Translations under genes and position numbers: made by a program
The notes under the pieces: generated by a model
Databases searched by the model: none
The model's input: only the letters and a program-made list of their open reading frames with translations
What the model was told of the DNA's origin: nothing
Assembly: GCA_019510435.1 (NCBI GenBank)
Contig: JAEKKJ010000007.1
Span: 62,001 to 126,000 of the forward strand
From: Caulobacterales bacterium
GTDB taxonomy: Bacteria; Pseudomonadota; Alphaproteobacteria; Caulobacterales; Caulobacteraceae
Length of the DNA: 64,000 bases
Reading direction: 5' to 3'
Shown here: positions 8,900 to 17,231 of the stretch, one piece after another
How the letters are laid out: each line of letters opens with the position of its first letter
Numbering within the stretch: position 1 is the first letter of the stretch

Positions 8900-9862
8900 T
8901 TGAAGAGCACTTCACTGATCGTCGTGACGGTTCTGAGCGCCAGCCTGGCTCTGTCAGGCTGCGACCAGGTCAAGAAGCTGGTGGGCGGCAACAAGCCGAG
9001 CGGCCAGGTCGTCGCGACCGTTGACGGCAAGGAAATCACCAGCCTCGAGCTGCGCGCCGAGATGGGCAACTTCGGCTCGCGTGACCCCAAGGTCATGAAG
9101 GCCGCCCAGCAGCAGGCGTTGCAGCGCATCATCCTGCGCCGCCTCCTGTCCGACGCGGCCAAGAAGGAGAAGCTGGACAAGGGCCTCGACTACACCCTGC
9201 AGGTCAAGCGCGGGGAGGAGACCCTCCTGGCCCAGCTCTACGAGCGCAAGCTTGCGACCCAGGTGAACCAGCCGACCAAGCAGGACGCCGAAGCCTTCGT
9301 GAGCAGCCACCCGGCGATGTTCGGCGAGCGCAAGGTGCTGTTCGTGGACCAGGTGATCGCCCAGCAGAACAAGATCTCGCCCGACCGCTTCCGGCCGCTG
9401 AAGACCCTGGCCGAGGTCAAGGCCCTGCTCGACAGCGAAAGCGTGCCGTACCAGGAAAGCGCCGTGGTCCTCGACACCCTGACCGCCGATCCGCGGCTGG
9501 TGGCCGGGATCGCGTCGCTGCCGCCGAACGAGGTGTTCGTCGTGCCGCAGGGCGGCGCGCTGATCTTCAACCAGGTCACCGGCTCGCGCGCCACGCCCTT
9601 CCGCGGCGACCTGGCCACGACCTACGCCATGAACATCCTGCGCAACCAGCGCGTCCAGGAAACGGTCGGCAAGCAGGTCACCGACATGCGCAGGGCCGCG
9701 GACTCGAAGATCACCTACAATGCCGCGTTCAAGCCCGAGCCGACGCCGGCCGCCAAGCCGGGCGCTCCGGCCACGCCGGCGGCTCCCGCTGGCGCGGCTC
9801 CTGCCGCTGCGGCCCCGGCCGCCGCCGCGGCCCCGGCCGCCGCCGCGCCGGCCACGAAATAG
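8900..9862 (+). CDS. EpsD-family peptidyl-prolyl isomerase-like lipoprotein
   Basis: A 320-residue protein with a lipoprotein signal (MKSTSLIVVTVLSASLALSGC; lipobox LSGC). A SurA-like N-terminal chaperone region (VVATVDGKEITSLELRAEM) and a parvulin-like middle part follow, ending in a low-complexity Ala/Pro tail. This matches the EpsD peptidyl-prolyl isomerase family found in exosortase-linked EPS loci, likely a periplasmic folding factor. The TTG start at 8900 is favoured by AGGGAGGGG just upstream and by the position of the signal peptide; the longer upstream frame would bury the signal. A strong terminator follows, so it ends a transcript. Confidence 0.8.
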   Translation: MKSTSLIVVTVLSASLALSGCDQVKKLVGGNKPSGQVVATVDGKEITSLELRAEMGNFGSRDPKVMKAAQQQALQRIILRRLLSDAAKKEKLDKGLDYTLQVKRGEETLLAQLYERKLATQVNQPTKQDAEAFVSSHPAMFGERKVLFVDQVIAQQNKISPDRFRPLKTLAEVKALLDSESVPYQESAVVLDTLTADPRLVAGIASLPPNEVFVVPQGGALIFNQVTGSRATPFRGDLATTYAMNILRNQRVQETVGKQVTDMRRAADSKITYNAAFKPEPTPAAKPGAPATPAAPAGAAPAAAAPAAAAAPAAAAPATK

Positions 9863-9912
9863 ACGAAAGCGGCGGTCCTTCCGAGGGCCGCCGGCGACGC
9901 ATCGATCGAACG

Positions 9913-9944
9913 AGGGGGCGAGCCGGTGGTTCGCCCCCTTTTTC
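9913..9944 (+). terminator. intrinsic terminator after the EpsD-like gene
   Basis: A nine-base-pair GC-rich stem (9913-9921 with 9931-9939) with a nine-base loop, followed by TTTTT at 9939-9943. It separates the plus-strand EpsD-like gene from the convergent ATPase gene. Confidence 0.85.
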
Positions 9945-9954
9945 TATGGGTTGG

Positions 9955-11328
9955 TCAGGAGGCCGTGGCGGCGCGCGTGGTCGGCTGGTTGAGGTTGCGC
10001 TGCGCCCACATCATCCAGATCAGGGTCGGCAGGCCTTCCTCGACGAACGCGTAGCGAAGGATCGGCCCCTCGGCGGGCACCTCGCGCAGCAGCCGCTCGC
10101 CCAGGAGCACGTCCAACGCGTCCTGGGCCTTCTTGCCGATGACGCCGTTGGTCGCCTCGATCTCCGGGGCGCCGAACACACCGTCCGAAGCCAGGGCCCC
10201 GCGGGCGGTCATGGCCAGGGCGTCCTGCCGGCCCTGGTCGAACAGGCGGCGCACCTGGATCTGGGCGGGAGTGGGGATACGGCCCTGGAACTCCAGGATG
10301 GCGCGGTCGGCGGCGGTGGCCACGTCGGAAGGCAGCACGGTGCTGCGGCCCTGGTCCAGGGCCGCGTGGCCCGCGTGGTGGCAGATCAGGTTGGCGATAT
10401 AGGGCGAGCCGCGCGCCACCTCGACCACGAAGGCCGCGGCCTGGGTGTCGAACTTCAGGTCCGCCTCGCGCTCGCCGTTGGCCACGATCTGCAGCACCTC
10501 CGTCTCGCTCATCTTTGGCACCCGCAGGGCGAAGATGTTGCGGCGGATGGAGGGGATGTGCTCGACCAGCTCGGTCAGGTCGGCGGCCACGCCGGCCAGC
10601 ACCAGCTGCACCCGGCCCAGGCGGTCCGACAGGTTCTTGATCAGCTCGGCCACGTCGCGGCGGAAGGAGCCGGACTCGGCCCGGTCGAACTCGTCCAGGA
10701 TGATCAGCACCCGCGTGCCGGTCAGCTTGGCGCAGAGGTCGCCGAACTTGCGCGGCGTCAGCGGCTCGCTGGGCAGCAGGTCGGCGAGGGTGGAGCCCTT
10801 CTCGGTCTCGGTGGCCGTCGGCGAGAAGCCGGAGTGGAAGAGCAGGGGGATCTGCTCGGCGGCGGCGCGGAAGGTCTCGTCGAAGGTCGAGTTCGCGCCG
10901 CACGAGGTGTAGACGACGATATACCGCGCCTCGGTGGCCGCCTGGGTCAGCACGTGCATCAGCGAGGTCTTGCCGATCCCGCGCTCGCCATACAGCACCA
11001 CGTGCAGGCGCTGGTCCTCGATCGAGCGGATGATGGTCTTCAGCACTTCGTCGCGGCCGGCGAACAGCCGGCGGTCGGCGACGGGCTGCGAGGGCGTGAA
11101 GGCGTGGCGCAGCTTGGCGCGCACCAGGCTGAAGCGGTCGCCGCCGCGCGAGCTGACCTGGTCGCTCGCCGTGGTGTTGAACCGCGGCAGGCCGCCCAGC
11201 TCGGCGCCGCGCCGGTGCGCCTCGCGGATCAGGGGCTTCACCACCGCGCTCGTCGTCGCGTCCGGGCGCGCCGCCTTCGCGGGAGACTTCCGCTTGAAAG
11301 GATTCCAGCCGGCCAAGTCGATCTCCAT
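9955..11328 (-). CDS. AAA/Orc-like ATPase
   Basis: A 457-residue ATP-binding protein. A basic N-terminal part (about 1-80) precedes a P-loop GERGIGKTS (114-122) and a Walker B motif in RVLIILDEFDRAE. An AAA lid-like helical segment and a C-terminal winged-helix-like part (IGKKAQDALDVLLGERLLREV) follow. The fold resembles the archaeal-type AAA/Orc1-Cdc6 group (STAND-like ATPases). No effector or toxin domain is attached. It is convergent with the EpsD-like gene. A role in EPS regulation is possible only by position. ATG start at 11328. Confidence 0.7.
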   Translation of the reverse strand: MEIDLAGWNPFKRKSPAKAARPDATTSAVVKPLIREAHRRGAELGGLPRFNTTASDQVSSRGGDRFSLVRAKLRHAFTPSQPVADRRLFAGRDEVLKTIIRSIEDQRLHVVLYGERGIGKTSLMHVLTQAATEARYIVVYTSCGANSTFDETFRAAAEQIPLLFHSGFSPTATETEKGSTLADLLPSEPLTPRKFGDLCAKLTGTRVLIILDEFDRAESGSFRRDVAELIKNLSDRLGRVQLVLAGVAADLTELVEHIPSIRRNIFALRVPKMSETEVLQIVANGEREADLKFDTQAAAFVVEVARGSPYIANLICHHAGHAALDQGRSTVLPSDVATAADRAILEFQGRIPTPAQIQVRRLFDQGRQDALAMTARGALASDGVFGAPEIEATNGVIGKKAQDALDVLLGERLLREVPAEGPILRYAFVEEGLPTLIWMMWAQRNLNQPTTRAATAS

Positions 11329-11570
11329 CTGCCGCGGACGAAACTATGGAACGCTACGGGCGCGTTCCGTACGCGGACGCCCTTAGTGCGCCGTCTCTAC
11401 CTTCCGTTTGCTTAATCGCACGTCGAGGTCGAATCTGAGGCAGGAATCGTCAACGCTGTCGCGAGGCGGGCCGCCGCTCCGAATCCTCTTTTTGGACGCC
11501 CGAAGTGGCATGGAGGTTGCATTCCCCTCCACTTGGGCGTTTACCTTTGCTTAAGTGTGTCTCAATTGCA

Positions 11571-11590
11571 GCGCAAATTCGCGCAAATTC
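11571..11590. repeat. perfect tandem 10-bp repeat
   Basis: GCGCAAATTC is repeated head to tail twice, about 100 bases before the PEPxxWA-CTERM gene start. It could be a binding site for a regulator; this is inferred only from repetition and position. Confidence 0.55.
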
Positions 11591-11595
11591 GGGTC

Positions 11596-11645
11596 ACAGG
11601 GTTTTCGTACTCGCCTGCTAGGGGAAGCCGGATGACAGGGTTTTC
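11596..11645. repeat. 11-bp direct repeat ACAGGGTTTTC, 39 bases apart
   Basis: ACAGGGTTTTC occurs at 11596-11606 and 11635-11645, each followed by a similar CGCC-TAGGG segment, so the whole unit looks imperfectly duplicated. It lies about 45-90 bases before the PEPxxWA-CTERM start and may be part of its control region. Confidence 0.5.
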
Positions 11646-11688
11646 CGGGCCGCCTAGGGTGAATAGCAAGTTAACAGGGGTAATGGAC

Positions 11689-12387
11689 ATGCGGGCTATC
11701 ACTAAGATCCTTGCGACCTCAGCGGTCGCTCTCACCATGGGCCTCGCCGCTTCGGCCGCGAACGCTATGACTTTCGTAAACGTCGCGGGCTCGACCGGGA
11801 ATGGCACCGACCAGATCTCGTGGACCAAGACCGCGGTCGGCGGCGGTACGCTGGCGATCAATGCGGTCACGACCCACATCAATTTCGACGACAGCGTCTG
11901 GAATGACGGCGCCGGCGAAGACGCGCTCCTGACCTTCACGGGCACGTCGGATGCGGGCGTGGGCAACCTTACCACTTCGGGCGGGAACTTCACCCAGGCT
12001 GGCCTGCACGGCACCTTCAAGTTCACCAACCTCGCCGGCACGGTCACCTATCTGGCTGGCTCCTTCTCGGACTACTGGCTGCAGGGCACGCTGGGCCAGA
12101 CCGGTTCCGGCAACGTGACCTCGGGTCCCGGCACGGCGAACTTCACCTCGGACGTGGTGGATCTGAGCTACGTGACTGGCGACAGCGCCCAGTTCGGCTT
12201 CACCCTGGCCCACCCGGCGTTCAGCGTCACCAGCGGCACGCTGAACAACTTCAAGGGCAACAGCGTCTCCGGCTCGTTCGGCGGCATCGCCGTTCCGGAA
12301 CCGGCGACCTGGGCCCTGATGATCGCGGGCTTCGGTGGCGCTGGCGCCATGATCCGCAGCCGCCGCCGTCAAGCGGTCGCCGCCTAA
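11689..12387 (+). CDS. PEPxxWA-CTERM sorting domain protein
   Basis: A 232-residue secreted protein. It has a Sec signal peptide (about 1-25, ending SAANA), a Gly/Thr/Ser/Asn-rich beta-type body, and a C-terminal tripartite sorting signal: VPEPATWALMI, a hydrophobic stretch, then RSRRR. That signal is the substrate tag for exosortase, here presumably the XrtV at 36.9 kb. The ATG at 11689 is preferred over the one at 11683 because AGGGG is then eight bases upstream. The protein is probably a surface or matrix component; its body has no recognised enzymatic domain. Confidence 0.9.
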   Translation: MRAITKILATSAVALTMGLAASAANAMTFVNVAGSTGNGTDQISWTKTAVGGGTLAINAVTTHINFDDSVWNDGAGEDALLTFTGTSDAGVGNLTTSGGNFTQAGLHGTFKFTNLAGTVTYLAGSFSDYWLQGTLGQTGSGNVTSGPGTANFTSDVVDLSYVTGDSAQFGFTLAHPAFSVTSGTLNNFKGNSVSGSFGGIAVPEPATWALMIAGFGGAGAMIRSRRRQAVAA

Positions 12388-12413
12388 ACAAAACGACTTC
12401 TAGTAAGCTTCGA

Positions 12414-12440
12414 GCCGCCGCCCTCACGGGCGGCGGTTTT
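12414..12440 (+). terminator. intrinsic terminator after the PEPxxWA-CTERM gene
   Basis: A perfect nine-base-pair stem (12415-12423 with 12428-12436) with a TCAC loop, followed by TTTT. It ends the PEPxxWA-CTERM transcript, suggesting that this gene is expressed on its own. Confidence 0.85.
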
Positions 12441-12535
12441 CGTTTGGGCGCCGTGCGTCCAATGGCCACCGAGACTTGCATTGGCGCTCGAATGGCTGTC
12501 TGCATGCCGCGAACACGTCGATCTCGGATATCCGG

Positions 12536-13864
12536 ATGTTCTGGTCAGTCCTCGGCCGAATGCTATGGGCCCAGCGGGCCATCGTCCTGACGGCGCTGGG
12601 GTGCGCCCTGATCGGCGGCCTGGTCGTGGTCCTCACCGCAGCGCCTCGCTATGACGGCACCGCGCGCGTTTCGCTGAATCTCAGCCGGCCCACGGTCGGC
12701 GGCATGAAGGTCTCCAGGAAGACCGTCGACGCCTACGTCGGAAGCCAGATGGCCATGATCCGTGATGTCCAGGTGGTGGGTCGCGCCATCGAAACCGTCG
12801 GATGGGCCGACAATCCGGACGTGATCGCCCAGTACAACGCCCGCCCGGCCAGCGACCAGAACGACATGCTCACCTGGCTGGCCGCGCGCGTGGCGCCAAG
12901 TGTCCAGGCCTATCCCGTCGATGACACCGACATCCTGGAGATCCGGTTCAGCGCCTCCTCGCCCCAGCTGGCGCGAACCATGGCCGGTGCGATCCGCGAC
13001 GCCTACCTCGGCGCCAGCGTCGCCGGGAAGCGCCAGCAGTCCATCGAAGTGGCGGAGGTGCAGAAGGCCCGTGCGGACGTAATGGCCAAGGAACTCGTCG
13101 AGCTTCAGGCCAAGCAGGTCGAGTTCGAACGCAAGACCGGCATCATCCTCGGCTCCGACCCGGTCGACATGGAAAGCCAGCGCCTGTCCGGCCTGGTCAC
13201 GGGACAGCGGGTCATACGGGGGAGCGATATCATCCAGACAGGCGGACCGTCCGCCCAGGCGCTCATCGAGCTGGACTCGCAGATCGCGCAGGCCAGCCAG
13301 ACGCTCGGACCGGCGCACCCCCAATTGCTGGAGCTGCACCGGCGCCGGGCCGCCATGGCGCAGGCTGTCACCCAGGAATCGGCGGTCGGCTCGGCCTCGC
13401 AAGCGATGGTCGCCAATACCGCGCGCCAGCAGGCCTCGATCATTGCCGAACAGACCAACAAGGTGCTGTCCCAGCGCAACGACGTCGCCCAGGCCCACCT
13501 GCTGCGCGATGAGATCACCGGCAAGCAGCACGCCTACGACACCGTCATGAAGATGGTGATGGACCTGCGGCAACAAGCCAACACCAACGACAGCGGGCTC
13601 ACGCCGGTGGGCGACGTGGCCGGCTCCGACGCGCCGACCTTCCCCAACAAGGCCCTCATCCTCGGCGGAACCGGAGGGATCGGCTTGATCGCGGGCGTCC
13701 TGATCGCGCTGTTGGTGGAAATGTTCAACCTTCGGGTCCGTACCGCCTGGGGCGCCGAGGCCGCGACGCAGTTGCCGACCATCGGCAGCGTTCCAAGGCT
13801 CGCCCCGCCCCGCCAGCGGTTCCGCTTGCTGCGGCGGCGGCGCCTTCGTCCGGTCGAAGGTTGA
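12536..13864 (+). CDS. GumC/Wzz-type polysaccharide chain-length protein (first copy)
   Basis: A 442-residue protein of the polysaccharide co-polymerase type. It has an N-terminal membrane segment (about 17-38), a periplasmic region with a long coiled coil, the conserved TLGPAHPQLLELHRRRA, and a second membrane segment near the C-terminus (GGTGGIGLIAGVLIALLVEMF). It sets chain length together with Wza-type exporters. The start at ATG 12536 is chosen to put the membrane segment at the usual distance; the frame is open from 12476. It overlaps the following ATPase gene by four bases. It is paralogous to the protein at 34832-36184. Confidence 0.85.
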   Translation: MFWSVLGRMLWAQRAIVLTALGCALIGGLVVVLTAAPRYDGTARVSLNLSRPTVGGMKVSRKTVDAYVGSQMAMIRDVQVVGRAIETVGWADNPDVIAQYNARPASDQNDMLTWLAARVAPSVQAYPVDDTDILEIRFSASSPQLARTMAGAIRDAYLGASVAGKRQQSIEVAEVQKARADVMAKELVELQAKQVEFERKTGIILGSDPVDMESQRLSGLVTGQRVIRGSDIIQTGGPSAQALIELDSQIAQASQTLGPAHPQLLELHRRRAAMAQAVTQESAVGSASQAMVANTARQQASIIAEQTNKVLSQRNDVAQAHLLRDEITGKQHAYDTVMKMVMDLRQQANTNDSGLTPVGDVAGSDAPTFPNKALILGGTGGIGLIAGVLIALLVEMFNLRVRTAWGAEAATQLPTIGSVPRLAPPRQRFRLLRRRRLRPVEG

Positions 13865-14538
13865 GCCCTAGTCCCCCGCGCGCCATCACCGAATTCCGCT
13901 TGCAGATCTCCCCCGCGCCCCTGATCGATTTCGCGACCCGCGCGCCGGAGGGCGCCCCGCTGCGCACCACTGCGCTGTTTCTGCAGCAGGAACACATGCA
14001 ACGGGGCCGTCGGGGCCTCGCGCTTTGCGCGCCCGCATATGGCGCGGGGGTCACCTTCGTCACCGCCGCGCTCGCGGTCACCCTCGCCTTGGACGGCGGC
14101 AACATCCTCATCATCGACGCCAACCTGCATCGGCCGCAGATGCAGGTGATGTTTCCGCCGCCGGAGCATGCTGGCGCGGGGCTGCTGCAGGTCTTGCGGG
14201 GTGAGGCGGACCTGGTCTCGGCGATCGAGCGGTACGAACAGGTGCCGAACCTGTCCCTGATGTACGCCGGCGGCGAAGACGAGAATGGCGCCGAGCTGTT
14301 CGACGGTCCCGGTTTCGAGCAGATCATCCGCGACTGTCAGCGCAGCTACGATCTGGTGCTGGTGGACACACCGCCCGCCAACCGGTTCGCCGAGAGCCGG
14401 CGGATCGCCGCGGTGACCGGCTATGCGGCGTTCGTGGCCCGGCGCGACCGGACCTATTCCACCGACCTCGCCACCCTGGCGCGGGACCTGAAGATCAATC
14501 GCGTGGAGGTCATCGGCACGATCCTCAACGAGGGTTGA
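13861..14538 (+). CDS. CpsD/BY-kinase-like ATPase with degenerate P-loop (first copy)
   Basis: A 225-residue protein with the fold of cytoplasmic capsule tyrosine kinases (CpsD/Wzc C-terminal domain, MinD/ParA class). The Walker A' segment LIIDANLHRPQM and Walker B segment LVLVDTPPA are present. The P-loop position reads APAYGAGVTF, where the GK[ST] lysine is Val, and no C-terminal tyrosine cluster is present (it ends GTILNEG). ATP hydrolysis and autophosphorylation are therefore doubtful. It overlaps the chain-length gene before it, its expected partner. Start codon GTG or ATG-like at 13861 within the overlap. Confidence 0.8.
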   Translation: MSPSPPRAITEFRLQISPAPLIDFATRAPEGAPLRTTALFLQQEHMQRGRRGLALCAPAYGAGVTFVTAALAVTLALDGGNILIIDANLHRPQMQVMFPPPEHAGAGLLQVLRGEADLVSAIERYEQVPNLSLMYAGGEDENGAELFDGPGFEQIIRDCQRSYDLVLVDTPPANRFAESRRIAAVTGYAAFVARRDRTYSTDLATLARDLKINRVEVIGTILNEG

Positions 14539-14558
14539 GGGGGCGTGCGCCGGAGGAC

Positions 14559-15476
14559 CTAACGCGCCCAGGCCGGGGGACCGCGCTCGCCGCGCAGGCC
14601 TGCGATCCAGCCCGAGACCCCGAACCCCAGCTGGGCCCAGGCGCCGTGCCGGCCATAGCGCACCAGCACCTGCGCGAGGGCAGCGGCCGCAGCCACCGGC
14701 AAGCGGGCCGGGAAGAGGTCGCGCGTGAGGAGGATGCGGTTGCGCGTGTCCAGATAGATCGGCAGCCGGCGGCGCGATCGCATGGGCTCATTGGCGCCCG
14801 TCGTGGTGCCGTGGGCGTGCATCACCCGCGCCTCGGCGGCGAAACCCAGCCGCATGCCGCGCTTCAGCGCCCGCAGGCACCACTCGCTCTCCTCGGCGTA
14901 GAGGAAATAGTCCTCCCGCATCGGCCCGACCGTCTCGAGGAAGCGGCGGCCCATCAGCATCGAGGCGCCGTTCAGGTAGGACTGGGCCTGTTCGATCTGG
15001 GCGGCGTCGATGGGGCTGTCGACCCGTTCGCCATTGCCCAGGGACTCCGCGCGCGCCAGCCAGGCCCGCCAGCGGCCGCCGTGGGACTGCACCGAGCCGT
15101 CTGGGCGATAGAGCGTGCAGCCGACCGCGTCGCAGTCGCCCCGGGCCAGCCGAGCGACCATGGCCGCCAGGGCGCCGGGGTCGGGCTGGGTGTCGGGATT
15201 GAGCACCCACCAGGCATCGGCGGCGGGATTGTGCTTCAGGCCTTCGTTGACCCCGCCGGCGAAGCCCAGGTTGCCGGCGGCCTCGTGCAGGGTGACCGCC
15301 TGGCCGCCGGGAAGGGTGGCGGGCAACTCGGCCTGCAGCCGCGCGAAAGCCTCCGGCCCGCCGTTCTCGCAGACGAAGACCGAGAAGTCGGCGTGGGTCG
15401 AGGCCGAAAGGGCCGCGAGGCACCGGACGATGTCGTCCGGATTGCGATAGCCGACGATCAGGACGGCGACGTGCAA
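14559..15476 (-). CDS. family 2 glycosyltransferase (rhamnosyltransferase-like)
   Basis: A 305-residue GT-A enzyme. The start VAVLIVGYRNPDDIVRCLAAL, the NLGFAGGVNEGLK segment, the metal-binding region WWVLNPDTQPDPGAL and the acidic DYFLYAEESEWCLRA are typical of GT2 rhamnosyl/heptosyltransferases. The acceptor and donor cannot be read from sequence. It is the last gene of a minus-strand group headed by the epimerase and GDP-heptose genes, so a heptose donor is plausible. Confidence 0.85.
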   Translation of the reverse strand: MHVAVLIVGYRNPDDIVRCLAALSASTHADFSVFVCENGGPEAFARLQAELPATLPGGQAVTLHEAAGNLGFAGGVNEGLKHNPAADAWWVLNPDTQPDPGALAAMVARLARGDCDAVGCTLYRPDGSVQSHGGRWRAWLARAESLGNGERVDSPIDAAQIEQAQSYLNGASMLMGRRFLETVGPMREDYFLYAEESEWCLRALKRGMRLGFAAEARVMHAHGTTTGANEPMRSRRRLPIYLDTRNRILLTRDLFPARLPVAAAAALAQVLVRYGRHGAWAQLGFGVSGWIAGLRGERGPPAWAR

Positions 15477-15487
15477 GGGCGTCGCGC

Positions 15488-16114
15488 TCAGAACTTCTGG
15501 CGGCCGAGGTCGGCCGGATCCGTCAGGTTCCGGTGCCGGGTGTACTGGGCCAGAAGGTGCATGAGCGACTGGTGGATGTCCTCCACCACGCCGTAGTTCT
15601 CGGCCTGGACGTGCAGGCTGACGTTGGCGATCGAGGCCGAGGCGCCGCCCGAGAAGCCGGTCATGGCCAGGGTCCGCAGGCCATTGTCCTTGGCCCAGGT
15701 CAGGGCCTTGACGATGTTGGGGGAGGAGCCGGACGAGCTGATGGCGATCAGCAGGTCGCCGGGCTGGGCCAGGGAGCTCAACTGGAACGAGAAGACGTCC
15801 TCGTAGCTCATGTCGTTGGCGATGGCGGTGATCAGCTCGACGGTTGTCGAGAGGCTGAAGACCTTGGGCCGCAGCGCCGTGCCCGTGCGAATGCCTTTCA
15901 GACAGTCGCAGGCCAGGTGGTTGGCGATCGCGGCCGACCCGCCATTGCCGCAGGAGTAGATCGCGCGGCCCTCCGCGACGGTCTGGCCCACGAGCTCGCC
16001 CGCGCGGGCGAGGGCCCCAGCGTCCACGCTGGCGGCCGCGTTCCGGTAGAGGTCGAAATAGGCCGTGGCGTAGGCGCCTGCGTCATCGAACAGGCGGTCG
16101 GGGAAGAAGGTCAT
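15488..16114 (-). CDS. gmhA: phosphoheptose isomerase (SIS domain)
   Basis: A 208-residue SIS-domain protein that converts sedoheptulose 7-phosphate to D-glycero-D-manno-heptose 7-phosphate. The phosphate-binding loops YSCGNGGSAAIANHLACD and AISSSGSSPNIVKAL match GmhA. The ATG at 16114 is chosen because the protein then starts MTFFPDRLF and lies 10 bases after the kinase stop; a longer frame would run back into the kinase gene. Together with the two genes upstream it covers the GDP-heptose pathway. Confidence 0.9.
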   Translation of the reverse strand: MTFFPDRLFDDAGAYATAYFDLYRNAAASVDAGALARAGELVGQTVAEGRAIYSCGNGGSAAIANHLACDCLKGIRTGTALRPKVFSLSTTVELITAIANDMSYEDVFSFQLSSLAQPGDLLIAISSSGSSPNIVKALTWAKDNGLRTLAMTGFSGGASASIANVSLHVQAENYGVVEDIHQSLMHLLAQYTRHRNLTDPADLGRQKF

Positions 16115-16124
16115 CCGGGCAACC

Positions 16125-17105
16125 TCACTGATAGAAGACGATGCTAGAGCCCATGTTCTCGAACGCGAAGTCGACGTGGCGCAGGTGCGACATCGCCTTG
16201 ATGACCTCGCCGTGGCGCTCCTTGGGCACGGAGAACACCATGAAGCCGCCACCGCCGGCGCCCAGCAGCTTGCCGCCGCGGGCCCCCGCGGCGCGTGCGC
16301 GGGCATAGTGGTCGTCGATCTCGCCGGTGGAGACGGCGCTGGTCAGGCTCTTCTTCAGGGTCCAGTTCTCGTGGAGGATCTCCCCCAGGGCCTCGGTGTT
16401 GCCGCCCGAGATCTCGTCGCGCAGCACGTCCACCAGGTCGGTCATGCGGCGAAGCGCGGCCTTCTTCGCGGGGTCCGCGTCCACCTCCTGCGACTGCTGC
16501 TTCAGCACGCCCGAGGCCGAGCGCACGATGCCCGTGTAGAACATCAAGAGCTCGGACTGGATGGTCTCGGTCACGCCGGCGGGCGCCACCACCGGCTCGA
16601 CGGTGACGGTCTCGTCGGGGAAGAACTTGATGATGTTCAGGCCGCCCATGGCCGCGGCGTACTGGTCCTGCTTGCCGATCGGCTCGCCGCACAGGTCGAT
16701 CTCGACCTCGCAGGCCTCCTCGCCCAGCGACAGCTTCGGGCGGTAGCGGCCCTGGTAGGCGTAGAGCGCGTGCAGCAGCCCGACCGTGAATGAACTGGAG
16801 GATCCCAGGCCGCTGCCGCGGGAGGGGATGTCGGCCACCGAGGTGATCTCGACCCCGCCATCGATGCCCAGCTTGTCGAGGGTCGCCTTGACGATCCGAT
16901 GCTCGATGTCCGCGACGCGCAGCACCTCCTCGGTCTTGGAGTAGCTGAGGCGGATGCCCTGTTCGAAGCGCTTGTTGATGGTGACGTAGACGAACTTGTC
17001 GATCGAGGTGCTGAGCACGGCGCCGACGTTCTCGCGGTAGTACGAGGGCAGGTCGCTGCCGCCGCCTACGAAGCTCAAACGCATCGGCGTCTTACTGATG
17101 ATCAT
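16125..17105 (-). CDS. hddA: D-glycero-alpha-D-manno-heptose 7-phosphate kinase (GHMP family)
   Basis: A 326-residue GHMP kinase. It starts MIISKTPMRLSFVGGGSD and has the GHMP ATP-binding motif PSRGSGLGSSSSF, a C-terminal GGKLLGAGGGGFMVF and an HddA-like middle region (EPIGKQDQYAAAMGG). It phosphorylates heptose 7-phosphate at C1. The ATG at 17105 is favoured over one three codons upstream because AGGGGTG is then correctly spaced. Gene order hddC-gmhB, hddA, gmhA supports the role in GDP-D-glycero-D-manno-heptose synthesis. Confidence 0.9.
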   Translation of the reverse strand: MIISKTPMRLSFVGGGSDLPSYYRENVGAVLSTSIDKFVYVTINKRFEQGIRLSYSKTEEVLRVADIEHRIVKATLDKLGIDGGVEITSVADIPSRGSGLGSSSSFTVGLLHALYAYQGRYRPKLSLGEEACEVEIDLCGEPIGKQDQYAAAMGGLNIIKFFPDETVTVEPVVAPAGVTETIQSELLMFYTGIVRSASGVLKQQSQEVDADPAKKAALRRMTDLVDVLRDEISGGNTEALGEILHENWTLKKSLTSAVSTGEIDDHYARARAAGARGGKLLGAGGGGFMVFSVPKERHGEVIKAMSHLRHVDFAFENMGSSIVFYQ

Positions 17106-17231
17106 CCACCACACCCCTCATCCAATGACCACGCACCGTCAATGGGCGAGCCCCACAAGGCGCCCGATGGGCGCAAAGCCGCGACACCTTAGGCGCCGCC
17201 TCTTACCTACGTCTGAACCATGTCAGCTGTA

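Larger units (their letters stand above)
11329..11688. other. 360-base intergenic region between divergent genes
   Basis: No gene is seen here. It lies between the ATPase start (minus strand) and the PEPxxWA-CTERM gene (plus strand), so it should hold both promoters. It is AT-richer than its surroundings and contains two direct-repeat sets near the plus-strand gene, listed separately. Confidence 0.6.

Noticed and set aside
13861..14538. Annotating this as an active tyrosine autokinase
   Set aside because: The P-loop lysine and the C-terminal tyrosine cluster are both missing, so the kinase label would overstate what the sequence shows.
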